Under the pieces are notes generated by a model, which made no database searches, was not told the origin of the DNA, and saw nothing but the letters and a program-made list of their open reading frames with translations. Below are positions 12,545-24,923 of a stretch of DNA of 64,000 bases, in pieces (position 1 is the first letter of the stretch; each line of letters starts with the position of its first letter). The translations under genes and the position numbers were made by a program. The stretch comes from Poa pratensis (Eukaryota; Streptophyta; Magnoliopsida; Poales; Poaceae), in the NCBI GenBank assembly GCA_947311845.1, contig CAMZMU010000117.1:74823862-74887861 (forward strand), written 5' to 3'.

Positions 12545-13131
12545 TGACGGGGGATGATAACCCGGTAGGCCCATGAAGAGGGAAGCATGACCCGCCAGGC
12601 AGGAGGCCCGGCCAGGCCAGCTAACCATCAGCATGGGCCGGGTTATGTTGCTGGGCCAGAGGCTTTGGTGGTAACCCGGTTCAGGAAGGGAAGTTTCTAG
12701 AAGACCAGAGGCGGTTCGTGACTTGGAGGATACGAAGGCTAGAAGAGCTAGAATAGGATTCCGAGTCTGGGTAGAGCCCGGGTTCGTATTGTAAAGTGCC
12801 AGGAGACCCGGTAGTCTATATAAACCGGTCCCTGAGCCCTAGTTGTGAGAGAACCTTTACGATCCAAGCTTAGGCGAGAGAACCATCGAGAGAAACTCCA
12901 CAACCTTGTAACCTAGATCGAGATCCGGCTCTGTTGTCGTAGCCGGGTTATCGAGATCGAGATCAATAACAAGATAGCAGGAAGTAGGTATTTATCTCCG
13001 ATGGAGAGGCCGAACCTGGGTAAACCTTTTGTCCCTGCAATGCTAAACAATCTCCCAGACGCCAGTGTCGCCTTGCCCATCAACTCAAGCTACCCCAAAG
13101 TAGCATCTGCCGTGTTATCTACCCCACGACA
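12545..13131 (+). repeat. 3' LTR of Tat element
   Basis: 587 bp, TGACGGGGG to ACGACA, followed by the duplication AGCTA. It is almost identical to the 5' LTR, with a TATA box at 12817-12824. Confidence 0.95.
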
Positions 13132-15545
13132 AGCTATTCATAAGAGAAACAGCAGCTATACCCCATAAGAATGCTTCTCAGCTTCCATGATTCGTCAATA
13201 AAATGACCTGTAACAGCCATGTACCCCTTCTTTTGGCTGTCAGCTGTCCACATATCAGTGGTGACAGCTACCCTTGACTGCAGCATTGTCATGTACTCAA
13301 TTGCCTTTGCTTTTTCCTTGTCATACCTTCCTATTATATCCTTCCTACAAAGCAAAATACAAAGGTTAGCTCATCATTCAAAACTCAAGACAATGGCAGA
13401 TATAAATAGTGTATGAACAAACACAAACCTAATAGTGTTCCTTGTATGCAGATGAAAGAGTGGCTGTAGTGCACCAACAAACCTCCTAAATCCAGCGTGG
13501 TCAACAATACTCAATGGGTAGTCATGCAACACTATCATGTTACCAAGCTCTTCTCTAGCAGTATCTTGATCAAATGTATAGGTCTCTACATTCACCTTCC
13601 CATCAGCTTGGGCAGTCATCCTCATGAAGACTGACTAAATGATTTTCCGTTCTTGCTCTTCAACTTCAGCTGCCTTAGAGTACATACTTTGAGATGGTCA
13701 CGCAGGTGTGACGTACCACTATTGGGACCTGCAGTAAGCGCCTTGTGACAGTAGTTGCAGATGCCTTTCCATTCTCCACTCACAAACTCCTTCGTCATCT
13801 CCTGCCACACAACAGAAGTTAGCTTCCGTGTAGGTCTACGTCCTGCTGCGGCATTCACCTCCACCACTTCATCTTCATCATCAGAAATTTCCTCCACCGA
13901 ATCGGATGGGGCTCGGCTACTAGAGCTTGTACCAATACCACTGCATGATCACATATTCAGTATTTCAGTTGCAATTTCAATGGATCATCTAAAATCAACA
14001 TCAAACAACACCTAACAGCAGCTAAAATGAACTAACACTAACTATTCTGTTCATGTAAAATCAACACCTAACAGCAGCTAAAATGAACTAACACTAACTA
14101 TTCTGTTCATCTAAAATCAACACCTAACAGCAGCTAAAATGAACTAACACTAACTATTCTTTTCATCAAAAATCAACCCCAAACAACACCTAACAGCAGC
14201 TAAAATCGCAATGAATCATCTCTGCATCTAAAGTCTAAACTGCAGGTACACATACCCTGGATTGCCCTTCTGCGCCATGTTCTTCGCCTTCTTTTGGACT
14301 TGGCCGTCGCCGTCGGAGGAGGAAGCAACCGGCGTACGGGCACGTTTCCGGCCGCTCCCAGCCGCAGCTACCGGCGGCAATCCCACGCGCCCGCCGCCTC
14401 CCTTGGTTGCCGTTGCCTTGGAGCTCGGCGGCGCGCCCAAGTAGAAGCCTAGCCGCGAGCCTCTGCCCGCCGGCGGCAACTGGGCCGTCGCATCTGCAGG
14501 CGGCGGAGGCGGAGGTGTGGCTGTGGGGCTGAGCTCGTCCGGCTGGGTTACCGGCGTCTCGCCGGACTCGCTCCCATCCAGTTCTCCTGACACCATGGCT
14601 CCGGGGAGCGGCGGCGCGGGACGGCGGGAGGGAGAAGAGGAGCGCTGGGAGCCTGGGATGGAGAAAAGAAGAGTGGCGGCGCGCTGGGAGGAAAAGAACG
14701 AGGAGTGGGAGTGGCCTGCTGGGTGAGGACGTGAGGTCGTGACTCGTGAGGTGCTAGGGTTTCTAACTTTCTATACTTCCAATGACATGTGGGCTGGGTA
14801 CAAAACTAACTGACATGTAGGGTCACCCGGGTGTGCGGGTTTAAGGGTATGGGTTTGGCACCTCCATACCTGTCCCCGCTATACCCGATGGGTATGGGAT
14901 TTTCCTGATAACTACCCCCGTGGGTTTTTTTCTATACCATACCCTCCCCATTTAAGCCGGGTACCCGCCGGGTACGCGGGTAACGGGTACCCATTGCCAT
15001 CCGGAGGTGCGGATGACTAATTGAGTTTTGGCAAACTTTAGATAAGTGTGTACAGATTCGCTAAATATAAGGTGCCTGCTACGTAGTCCTGTCCAAATCA
15101 TAATCTTAGAATTAGGTTTCATATTTCACAATGTAGGGGAAAAATCCATCGAAGACAAAGGAGATTCAAATGATAGTTTCATTGTAACTGGCGTCATTTT
15201 CTACCCAAAACGACCATATTGTCCCAAACGACCAAATATACAACCTTCAATTCCACATTGCCGTGGACATACGAGAAACCGATCAGCGCCGACCACTTTG
15301 AAACCTCAAGACTATATGAAATCCTATTTTAATTTTCTTTTATGATCACGGTAAAGAGACATTTGTAGTAAGTAGCCACGTACAAATTTCCGTAATATCC
15401 TCTTACAAATCAGCCAATTTTGCGTTACCACAACTCTATTGCTTTTTTAACATGAACTCTATTGCTATTTATGTCACCTTAATGAGTTCAAGCTACCAGG
15501 TGGGCCACCCTTGGTAGTTTTCGTGGTCAGTTTGGTAAAAGAGAT

Positions 15546-15810
15546 ACCCCCGCTCCGGTACAGTTTATAATACATACATATAGTTTAAGAAAAACTTTGA
15601 CCATTAATTTGGTCTGCAAAATATAAATTGTATATCACAAAAAGTATGTCACTGAAAACTTATTTTGAATATGAATCCAATGGTATAATTTTGTGACACA
15701 TAGTTTATATTTTGTTGACAAAATCCATGGTCATTTTTTCTTAATTACGTACATGCCTTGTAATTTTTTTTTTGAAAAAGATGCCTTGTAAAATTTACTT
15801 GAGGGAGTAA
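15546..15810. mobile_element. Possible degenerate Stowaway-like miniature element
   Basis: The left end reads TACCCCCGCTCCGG and the right end CTTGAGGGAGTA, loosely matching the inverted CTCCCTCCGT ends with TA flanks of grass Stowaway elements. The interior has imperfect inverted pairing (ATAAATTGTATATCACAAA against TTTTGTGACACATAGTTTAT). The ends are too diverged for certainty. Confidence 0.35.
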
Positions 15811-16159
15811 TTTGGATTTCTTACGTTCCATGTAGACTCAAAATCTACAATTATTATGTGATGAATTTCTCGAAGTTGGCTTGTTGTGTGACTCGTACCC
15901 ATGTGGTTTCTTTGTTTATGTCCAGTTTAATGTCAAATGTGTTATTTATGTTGACTTTCCCTATAAGCTCTCGTTATGTGAAAGAAAAACCAGCATTTGG
16001 GATCTACTCTCTAAATTGTATAAATAAAGTTTATGAGATTTCTTTTGAAAGATGTTGAAATGCCTGAGTTGGTCTGAGGTACCAGATTGCCTTTTTCGGG
16101 TCGCAAAGGATAATGGGTTCAAACAACCCATTATCAACATACTTCAAAAAAAATTGTTT

Positions 16160-16860
16160 CAGGCTAACAATTTTTCTCAGATTATTATTTAGTCCCTAGC
16201 GAATTTAGTCCTACTAGCAGTAGGTTTTGTTTCCATAAATACGAGCTATACCCCTTGATTTATTACTTTTCTTTGCCTGATCGTTTTAACATATTGATAT
16301 CAATGCATTGAAACTCAAAGGCTTTTGCGTTTTCGCGAAAGAAAAAAAAATGTTTCTATTGGTGATAGATAAGGAAATCATCTTGAGTTTCAGGTCATAT
16401 CAGATCACAACTTAGCAGCAAATAATTTTGTACCAACATCGAATGGAGTAGTTCACTACCTTTACATATGCTCACCATCTCGGTCCTACAGATACCATGA
16501 TTGTTCTATAAATTCTCCAAAAACACACACTTCATAATATGTTTTTTTTTGCTTCAGTCTGCCAATTTCTCTCAAGATTTTACAATCCCAGAACTATTAT
16601 TTAGTCCCTAGAGAATTTAATCACAATAGCAATAGGTTTCATTCCATAAATATGAGCTAAACCCCTTGATTTAGGACTATTATTTGCCTGCCTGCTTTAA
16701 TATTGGTTCTATTTATGTTAAGAGTTTTACAAAAAAGGAAATCGTATCGAGTTTGAGGTCATAACAAATATCAAATTGACATCAAATAATATTGTACCAA
16801 CATCCAATGGAGTAGTTTACTTCTTTCACATGCTCACTATCTAATTCTTGCATCGATCAT
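16160..16860. repeat. Diverged direct duplication, offset about 412 bp
   Basis: Blocks such as TTATTTAGTCCCTAG (16185 and 16597), CCATAAATA followed by ACCCCTTGATTTA, and TTGTACCAACATC followed by GAATGGAGTAG or CAATGGAGTAG occur twice in the same order. Divergence of roughly 20-25 percent by eye indicates an old duplication. No coding content is seen. Confidence 0.7.
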
Positions 16861-17344
16861 ACTTGTTTTAGGAAATTTCTCCAAAATTAATAAACGACGG
16901 GTCGGATCATGGATGGCATCATTCATGATAGTTAGCAGCAGCACCAAATGACACCACATTCAAAATTCCCTTGCAGATCGACAATAATGATTTCAAGTGG
17001 CCTGCGATTTTCCTATAGAAGGATCCATGTGGAGATAGGCGATACAGGTGACAAAGAAGAGCAACACCTCTGATATCAAATCCCAAATCAAGGATTTATC
17101 GCTCTTGATAGGTGTCATAAACTAACACTACATTTATATCAAGGTTATAGAAAACTTTCTTATCTAGTGCTAGAATGTTGAAAAAATAGAATTACAATGG
17201 TAAACCATAAATTAAATAGAAAAAATAAATAAACCGGGGCTTATGTTGGATTGGCACATCATAAATCCAAATAGGACTAACAAATAGGTAGATAGATTGC
17301 GGAAATGTATTTTGGGTCATAGGAGCATATGTTCCCACTATCCA

Positions 17345-17625
17345 AATTTCGTTTTAAATGTCAAAAAATTCAAATAAAAATTTCGGATATACTTCTGGAC
17401 ATTCTATGCCTGCACATAAAGTTTTGCACGGAAAATGACTATTTTTGTACTCTGCGTAAAAAGACAATCCCGGTGTTTCAAAATAAATTCGTATGAGACA
17501 TTTTTTTTGTCTTTTTACATAGGCCAAAAAATGTCTTTTCCTATGAAATTTTGTGTATGGATATAAAATGTATGGATGTTAATCCAAATTTGTTTCAGAT
17601 TTTTTGACATTTCAAAATGTAATTA
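17345..17625. repeat. Inverted repeat, possible fold-back element
   Basis: AAATGTCAAAAAATTCAAA near 17354 pairs with TTTTTTGACATTT near 17598, and further pairing continues inward (TTTTGCACGGAAAATGAC against GTCTTTTCCTATGAAATTTTG). It looks like a miniature inverted-repeat element but no clean ends or target duplication are found. Confidence 0.4.
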
Positions 17626-18160
17626 AAAATATTTTACTTACAGAGTTCTACCTTCCTTGAAATATACTATGATGTTTTGTTAGACAATTTTAGCCTACCA
17701 AAACATCTTATATTTTGGAACTAACGTAATAGAATTTTTTGAGTTTTAAAGCAGTCGATCCTGCCGTCAGATTAGATAGAAGAGTTATAATTACAGTCAT
17801 TGAAGAATATTAAATAGATATTCACTCATTTGTCCCATCCAAAGAAGATGCTCATGTGTACACGAGAGAATCAAAATCAGCAAACCCATAGATATATCTC
17901 TGTGCCTCATGTGTCATGTGTACACCTACTGTCTTTTTTTCAGAATATTACAAGCTCAAATTATATACATCTCCCTGTTACGCTATACAAGTGGCATATG
18001 CATATCTGTCGAGATCTTGCTATACAATAGTGCATCACAAAATAATAGGAGAAGAAGAATCTTGTCTGTCTATCTATATCTCTATGCAGATTAACTCGGC
18101 TTAAGTTGCTTGTTGTTCCTAACTAGCTGGTCACTGCTTGCTGTCCAGCTGTTTGGGTGG

Positions 18161-21100
18161 TTAGTTTTGGCGATCCGACAGAACAGAATCGCTCCACGAA
18201 AGCATAAAATCGCGTGCAACGGATGGTAAATCTGCATAGAGAGTATGATATATATGTGGATCGCTAAGCATGTAGAAATGTTTCCAGACAAGAGCAAGTA
18301 AAACAGAGTTTGGTTGATTTACCTTGGATAACCTCAAGAGCAACCGAAGGTATATCTATCTGATCCTCCACCAGTCTGTATACATCAACAAGCTGCAAAA
18401 GGAAGAAAGGAGTTGCGGTAATCCATCAAGAAATCTGTCTTGTATAGTGCATAACCATAGGTATATTCCCTTCCATCAACATTGACCAATCTATGTAGAG
18501 TAGTACCTCCTCTACATGCAACTTGGAGTCCTCCGTGAAAGCCATTACAAGCTGTCTCCTGATCCCAGAATCAATAAGGAACAACCGTGCTCCGTCTTTT
18601 ATTGTGTCAGTGAGATCCAGTTTTTTCTCCATTTTTTGACTTGCCACAGTTTGCCTGCAGTACGAAGATCAAAACACTTGCAAGAACAACAAGATAGGTA
18701 CAACATGACATGACCAGCGGGGTCTAATACTCACAGGGTATTGCTTTTCAGTGCAGGATTGGCGCTCATTTTTGACACATTTTCCTTGGCAAGAACAATC
18801 AGGTTCTCCAGTCGTTTCCACTGGAACAACCCATCTTTGAATAACACCTGTTTAGAAAAAAGGTAGGTAAATGGTGACAAAATCTGAATAATGTTATAAC
18901 CAACAACATTGAAGGTAGCAAAATTGCATGCATAGTACATCAGGCCTTATAAATTATGAACTGTCAGCGTTAACTGATAGTAATTTACTGCTTTTTCATT
19001 TCTGACAGAACATGCTTCCAAATTATGAGGTTGATTCACTAGCCCAGCTTGTACAAGTTTTGTTTGTTCTGCCTTTTATGTCTGTGTTTTGTTTTTCGTT
19101 TGCTGTGAAGCCTTGAGGGTTGTTGTATTTGCCAAAATCTGTCTTTCTTCTTCTATTGCCCATGTATTGGAGAAAAAAAAGGTTGCTGTTATAATTTTGT
19201 ATCGATGCTTCATTTCACACTTCAGTTCACAAAGTGATGTAGTACATGGCAAAAACTACCAACTGGAGATACGTTAAGAGGGTTTATTGAAATTACAACC
19301 TACCTGTATCAGCCGTTCACGGAGAGCAGGATTTGGATCTGTCAAAAGACGATTTGCTATATATGGATATGCAACCTAAATATGAAGAAACATAGAGTGA
19401 AGGGCATAAGTAACCAAACAGATGTATGCTATTGTTTTCATGAGAACTGAAAAAGGGTAGCACATGTTATACCTCAAGGAACTTAAAATCAGGCTCAAGA
19501 GTAAAACAAATTCCTTCTTGAGTTAACAAAGAACGAATGACCAAAGAAACCTTTCTGGGATACGGATAGGGTAATTGTAGACGAGCTGATTAAACTTTCC
19601 TGTGATTTCGAATTTCATTAGTCGTTAGCAAATGAAGTATATCTGAACACATGGAGCAGTGCTACACTAAGAATTCATCATTAGTCCAAGCAAAACGATA
19701 AAAAATATTCTTCAACATGTGTGAGCAGGTAAAGTATCTAGAAACAAGGGATTCCTTAAAAAAATATCATGACTTAATGATCAAGAACTCTTACTCCCAT
19801 AAACATGTAATCTGACACACATCAAGAATATAGAGCAGGTAGAAGCAAACATATGCACATTTATCAGCAGAATAAAAAATTAGAAAACAGGGATTACCAG
19901 TCACACTCCTGAAATTGAAGTCTGCCAATCCTTTTCCAGCCGAGTTTTGCCAAATAGACTCCAGAGCTGGGATAATTGGAGCTACATCTGTTCCACTAGC
20001 AAGAAAACCAAGCCTTGTGAAGTCATTTGCCATTTCTGCATAGTCTTCATTTACAGCATGAACTACAGCATCAATCAGGATTTCTTTGTTTTGCTGCATA
20101 CATGACAAACAACGGCAATAAAAGAAAATGTAAGAAATTTCTCATCTGTCAATGCAATACACTACAAGGATACACTCAAACAAGGAGGGTGTACATTTCT
20201 TCTCTCTTGATTAGACTTCTTTTGCGGAGTGTTAACAGATTGTAGAATTATAAGTAAGCGACTTACATTTACACCACATAAGTGAGAAGTTTTTCCTACT
20301 GAACAATCATTGGTAGTATGCCATGCATGATATTTTATTAATCATATATTGACAAACAAGCGTCAATAATAATCCAAATGATTGCAAGTAGAAATATGAA
20401 TTCTGCAGCTGCCAAACAAAACAAAATTCAGACCTGGCTAAGGACGGCCACATTGCCAAAGTCCACGTAAGCAATACGGCCATCTCGCATCGCAAAAATA
20501 TTTCCAGGATGTGGATCGCCATGGAAAAGGCCAAACTCGAGCAACTGACGCAATGCTGCACTCACTCCAACTGTGAGAAAGCCTTCAACATCAATCCCAG
20601 CTTCTTTTATAGCCTGACAGAATAAACTTGCAAACTCAATGATGCAACAAATTTTAAATGAACTAATTCACATTAGAAATAGGTAAAGAATGATATGATG
20701 AATTCTACAAACCTGTGGATCAGTGCATCTGATTCCATCTATCCATTCCATTACCAAAACACGAGAACCTGAAAACTTCTTATATACGAGAGGGATCTTC
20801 ACAGTTGGATCATTCTTAAAATTTACTAGGAAGTCCTCAATATTTCTAGCTTCCTGATTGCAGAGAAAAGGAAGGATGTCAACTCACATCCATAAATTCA
20901 TCACCATCTAAACAATGAACATAAAAACTGTTGCTGAAACAAAGTACCTCTAGTATCTTAATAACACATAAAAGGTAGCAATACCTCCATGTAAACAAAA
21001 AAACAAGGTTGTGATACATAACTGATTATTCCGGTAACTTAATATCGAAACTTTGAAAGGCAAAAGGAACAAAGTAAATACTTACAAGAGTGTAATCAAG

Positions 21101-22675
21101 TTCTTCCAAAAGCTTTTCACCGAATTCATCAACAATAAGCTCTGCATTGCAGCCTAGTTTTTGAAGGCTAATCCCATTCAAAAAGGAAGCCAGAGTCCGG
21201 AAAAGGAACAAATCTCGGTATATTATTGGCTCAATCCCTGGTCTCTGAACCTGCAGTTTTGAATGAGATAAATTAAAGAGAGAACCATAAAATAAGCCCA
21301 TTCCCTTCATAAGTTCGATAGATGATTTAGGAACTCAGGAAAGAGTACAAGGCGATCTTGGCAGTATTATACTTGAGCATACATAAACATTTGGCTCATG
21401 AATTATGCAAGCTATAAAAGTCATAAACTTTATCAGAGAGAGAGAGAGAGAGAGTTTAGAGTCATCCGTGGCCTCTCATAGTGGGGGTAACATAATTGAT
21501 AAGTGGTGTCATGGAACCCCATGCAGTGCTAACTAGGCATTTGAGTGGCATGTCATATCGTTAAATGATGAAAGAACACTTGGAAAACGGGGCATCAAGT
21601 CACAAACTTCAGAGTATTTGAAAGAAGAAAAGAAAATGAAACGAAAACGAACCTTGATAGCAACATCCTCGCCAGTTTCTCTAAGCGTAGCACGGTAAAC
21701 TTGGCCCAGGCTTGCGGCTGCTATTGTCGCTGATGAAATTTTGCTGAACAATTGTTCTAGAGGTTGCCCAAGATCATCCTCGATTATGGAAAAAGCCACC
21801 TGCCAGGAATGCAGAAATAAGCATAGCTTAGTTAAATAGTCCTGATTTGATCGGCCCTACCATAATATGTCTCCAGTTAATTTTGTAGGTGAATTTGGTG
21901 ATCATATACCTGGTTAGCGAATGGAGGAACGTCATCTTGCAGAATACACAATTCGCTCATATAATCCTCACGAATAATATCAGGCCTGTTAGCTAGAACC
22001 TGAAAAAATAATGTAACCAGACAAATGTTGGGACAGTAATACGGAGCAGATAACACAGCAAAGCCTTATTTTCCATTGAGATTTATCAGAACTGCTAAAG
22101 AGCATAACCTGTCCTGCTTTTATGAAGGATGGCCCGAGATCACATAAAAGATTGCGGAGCTGGCGGGCTCGAAATGGAACGATTTCTTCATCCCGTCCAA
22201 CCAAGTAGTCATACACCAGAGATGACCAGTAAAAGCCTAATTTCCAAATAATCTCCACTCCCCGACTAGCAAGGGATAGTACAGAGCCACTTGATCCCAA
22301 CACTTTACTCCTGACCTAGCAATTATGGTAGTGGACATAATTATAAAAAAAATCAGCAAACAGATCTTTGTAGGCGCAAAAGCTCGTAGTGATCCATACC
22401 ATTTCAGGAGAGTACTTTCGGAAAGGGATACAGACACCACGCTCGATGTCAAGTTGCTCTAGTGCACTGTTCTTTTTGTTGTTCACAGCTGCACCCTGAG
22501 AGGGTGGGAGGCTAGTTGATACAGCATTCATGACATAGAGTGAAGATTGCTTTCTCCTTTTGGAAACCCAGGATCTTGAACTGGCATATTGATGGTACGG
22601 CAGTGGACGGGTAAACGTTGATACTCCATGAGAGCGATGTGCCGAAGTCGATACAGAAGCTGTGCAGAGCTCCAT
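18161..22675 (-). CDS. ABC1K6: ABC1-family atypical kinase, 14 coding exons, frameshift in exon 9
   Basis: Exons (minus): 22675-22400, 22315-22109, 21999-21910, 21799-21653, 21250-21086, 20853-20713, 20613-20434, 20093-19898, 19599-19473, 19375-19304, 18847-18735, 18654-18507, 18392-18323 and 18231-18161. All have GT-AG borders and compatible phases, giving about 667 residues if one base were restored. It has a Ser/Thr-rich N-terminus like a plastid transit peptide, the KxGQ motif (about 158-161), the Ala-rich AAAS loop (218-221), VAIK (237-240), ELDY (290-293), the catalytic loop HGDPHPGN (373-380) and DFG (393-395). This is the ABC1/ADCK/UbiB kinase-like family. By memory the closest Arabidopsis member is the plastoglobule kinase ABC1K6, linked to plastid lipid and quinone metabolism. 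Exon 9 lacks one T at 19547-19549, which brings a stop at 19525-19523 after about 492 residues. This could be a real mutation or a homopolymer sequencing error. The start at 22675 is supported by an in-frame stop just upstream in the spliced leader. Confidence 0.93.
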
Positions 22676-23150
22676 GCTGAAAGAGCTATAAGCGATGATA
22701 TCTGGAAAAAGACAGCAAGCTGCATCAGTAATTCAGTATACTCCAATTTGTACTCCCTGTGAAACGCCATCAATAGCCTTACTTCCTAAATTTCAACCGG
22801 GAAACAGAATTCTGATCTAGTTGGTGTGGCGGGTGTGCACCCAGAAATTGTGAAAGTCCCTCCCTAGTGGGGTTAACTGAAAATTCTAAGAAAAACGCTC
22901 CCTGCGTTGGATGAGAACAAACAACCCAGCTCATACCTCAAATTGGAAGGAGACCCAATAGCCAAAGATTGGGACAGCAGCAGGAACTCGCGTGACGCCC
23001 CGTCGGCCGTCGGTCGAGGAAGGAGGGGAAAACGGTGGAGGCGGCGACGCGGGAGGTGAGGGTGGGGTTGGACTGAGGCGTCGGCGGCAGCTCAGGACGG
23101 AGTTGGGGAGAGCAGGGAACGGCTCCAAGAAGATGATGTCGACGCCGTGT
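22676..23150 (-). other. 5' leader exon and leader intron of the ABC1K gene
   Basis: A GC-rich segment ends with a good donor (TTTGAG then GTATGAGC, 22938/22937). It can splice to an acceptor at 22702 (CTTTTTCCAG then ATATCATCGC), 27 bases before the start codon. In the spliced product an in-frame TGA lies just upstream of the ATG, so this exon is untranslated. Minus-strand frames of 65 and 134 codons across it have no recognisable domain. The transcription start is not defined. Confidence 0.6.
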
Positions 23151-23342
23151 GGTTGGGGAAGACCTCACCTTTTCCGGCGAACTCCAACCGCGGTGGGATT
23201 CGGGAGGCGGAGACGGGGCGTTGTGTGCCGGCCCCTTGATTTGGGCGGGGAAGAATGGTGCTTTCTGTGGTGCTGAGTAGATGAGTACACGTAGCCATGG
23301 AGACGGGAAAAGAGCAGTAGTAGATAGCCCAACGGTGGCCAT

Positions 23343-24923
23343 CCAAATGTTAGTACCAGTACTAGCTGTCTAGCACGGCCACGTCAGCTCTCATGCATCT
23401 CCGGATTGGAAACTTTGCTATCCACAAGTACGGTGCCAGGTCTCCGTCAAAGTTTGCCAAAATGAAAACAAAGAGAAGCAACACCAAGAGGTCAGTATTC
23501 AAGACATACTTTGCCTTGATGAATAAAAGACAAAGCAGCTGACTTACTCCCACTCCCTCTGTTGCTAAATAAGTGTATTTCTAATTTTGTCAAAAGTCAT
23601 TTTTTAACTTTGACCAATTTTATAGAAAAAATAGACAAGTCTTTGTGCACAAGGAGAGGGCGAGAAATGGCAATGAGGTGAACTCAATGTCATGGTCGTT
23701 CTAGAGAAAAACCCTGCAAGATCTGCAAAGTATTGCCACTAGTCAGCAAACACAAAGGTGCCAAGCAGATGAGACGAGGATATAGGGTTCGCTGGGATTG
23801 ATTTGAGGTGTTATAGAATTTACTTGATGAGGTTTGCTTGGATTTAGGACATGTTTGAATCCTCGATTCAAATTTGAATTATTGAACTTTCCACCAAGCT
23901 TATTTTTGTTGAAATAGGTTCTAAATAACCTATGATACCTTTGGAATTGTTCCAAGATTTTTAGATACAAGAATAAGTACCAAAACATGTTTTACCTTCT
24001 CTTATGAAAAATAACAGGGAAATTTATTACTCTAATAATTTATAAATCTTTTTTCATGGAATAGGGTCTCTAAATGATTTGGTATCAAAAATATGATTTT
24101 TTTTTTCATTTTATATCTTGATAGAAACTACACTTGTATCCCTTTGGAAAGTAAATAAAAATATTTTTGGTATATCATCTCTCATGGTAGGTATCTTTAG
24201 TTCAACGTTTGAATCTAAGATGGAAGGAAATGATGGAACCTTGCACTAAAACATGTCTAGATACATGTGCGTAGTAAGTAGCTACAAAGTCATATATTTT
24301 GATACGGAGGGAGTAGTTATTAAAGCAAGTCATGAAAACACAATGGCAAGAAAATTCAATTCCATGGCCCAAACTTTTTTGATTCTCTCTCTTTTTTTTT
24401 CTTATAAACACTTGAAACTCCAAAAGTGAAAAATGTCGGCCGGGACACCCGCTTTTCGTATTATGACGTTTCAGAAACCTCTGGAACCCAATTAAATCAG
24501 GAAAATACCATGATTGTTTTTTATCGAAACCAAAACAAACACATACATGAACTACGCGAGGACCAATCGAGACACCATGGAGCACCCACGGCCCAATCTC
24601 CTTGATTGGCTGCACCCAAGGGCCTCCTAGGTCGTCCAATCATCATTTGGCGACACCCCTTGTATTTTTTCACGACAAAGAGAGAGGGCGATACGAGACA
24701 TAACACGAAAATAACAGAAGGCATAATGCAATTGTTGGATAAAGGTTGGAGGTGGAACTGCCGCCAAAATATCTCCCAGCCGTATCTTCAACCTCACCAT
24801 TGACTCCTCCGATGTCTCCATGATGAATAGGAAGTAACCTACCCCTGGATTATGGGTTTGTAGTAGCAACATGATCGAAACTCTGTGTCATCATTGTTTT
24901 TTGAACCACGTGACCTGCACTAC
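23343..24923. other. Intergenic region upstream of ABC1K
   Basis: No gene is recognised. CTCCCTCTGT at 23553 and ACGGAGGGAG at 24304-24313 are inverted ends of the type found in Stowaway/Mariner elements, with TA beside each end, but the 761 bp between them is not clearly one element. Confidence 0.45.

Larger units (their letters stand above)
4126..13131 (+). mobile_element. Ty3/Gypsy LTR retrotransposon, Tat lineage, defective
   Basis: Two nearly identical LTRs (584 and 587 bp) begin TGA(T/C)GGGGGATG and end ACGACA, flanked by the duplication AGCTA (4121-4125 and 13132-13136). A primer site TGGCGCCGTCTGTGGGAA follows the left LTR, and the purine tract AATCTGGGGGCTAC precedes the right one. 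The gag and protease remains and an antisense ORF of the putative gypsy-type transposon family identify the Tat lineage. No reverse transcriptase, RNase H or integrase is left. Between 8051 and 11617 lies an opposite-strand piece of another LTR element. It inserted into an intron of the hAT transposase. Confidence 0.93.
3028..14596 (-). pseudogene. hAT transposase (RICESLEEPER-like), broken
   Basis: The reading frame starts at 14596 with a Pro/Ala-rich N-terminal exon (to about 14265). It continues at about 13935-13622 with a BED zinc finger (C-x2-C of CNYCHK, then H-x4-H in the HLRDHLKVC block), and then about 13625-13440 and 13340-13145, where the text TTDMWTADSQKKGYMAVTGHFID is typical of the transposase core. 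The next exon (about 3932-3740) has VTVDNCTSND, a DDE-domain segment. The C-terminal part (3557-3225) ends with the hAT dimerisation motif IPVTTVASESAFS. Breaks: one-base frameshifts near 13625, near 3755-3770 and at about 3228, and loss of a large central part, because the ITT of the core joins directly to RYPTLRKLARDI. The last small exon is at about 3095-3028. The Gypsy insertion lies in an intron (donor near 13155, acceptor TTGTAG near 3933). It is a transposase relic and not expected to be active. Confidence 0.85.
2203..15005 (-). mobile_element. hAT transposon with a nested Gypsy insertion
   Basis: Both ends begin TCCGGATGGCA when read inward, followed by GGGTACCCG-rich sequence, and they are flanked by the identical 8-bp duplication GGTGCGGA (2195-2202 and 15006-15013). 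An 8-bp duplication and ends of the form GGATGGCAATGGGTACCCG fit the hAT superfamily. The interior encodes a minus-strand BED-finger hAT transposase, now broken. Removing the nested Gypsy (4126-13131) leaves about 3.8 kb, a normal size for the family. The GC-rich GGGTATGGGTAC runs at both ends belong to the inverted termini and produce spurious proline-rich frames. Confidence 0.9.
15014..18160. other. Intergenic region with degraded repeats
   Basis: No gene is recognised. It contains a possible Stowaway-type remnant at about 15546-15810 (ends like TACCCCCGCTCCGG and GAGGGAGTA), a diverged direct duplication at 16160-16860, and an inverted repeat at about 17345-17625. AT content is high and the frames are short. 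Confidence 0.5.

Noticed and set aside
21437..21454. GA microsatellite in an ABC1K intron
   Set aside because: Very short simple repeat without a visible role.
22938..23342. 134-codon minus-strand frame upstream of ABC1K
   Set aside because: No domain. It sits in the GC-rich untranslated leader exon, and splicing puts a stop between it and the kinase start.
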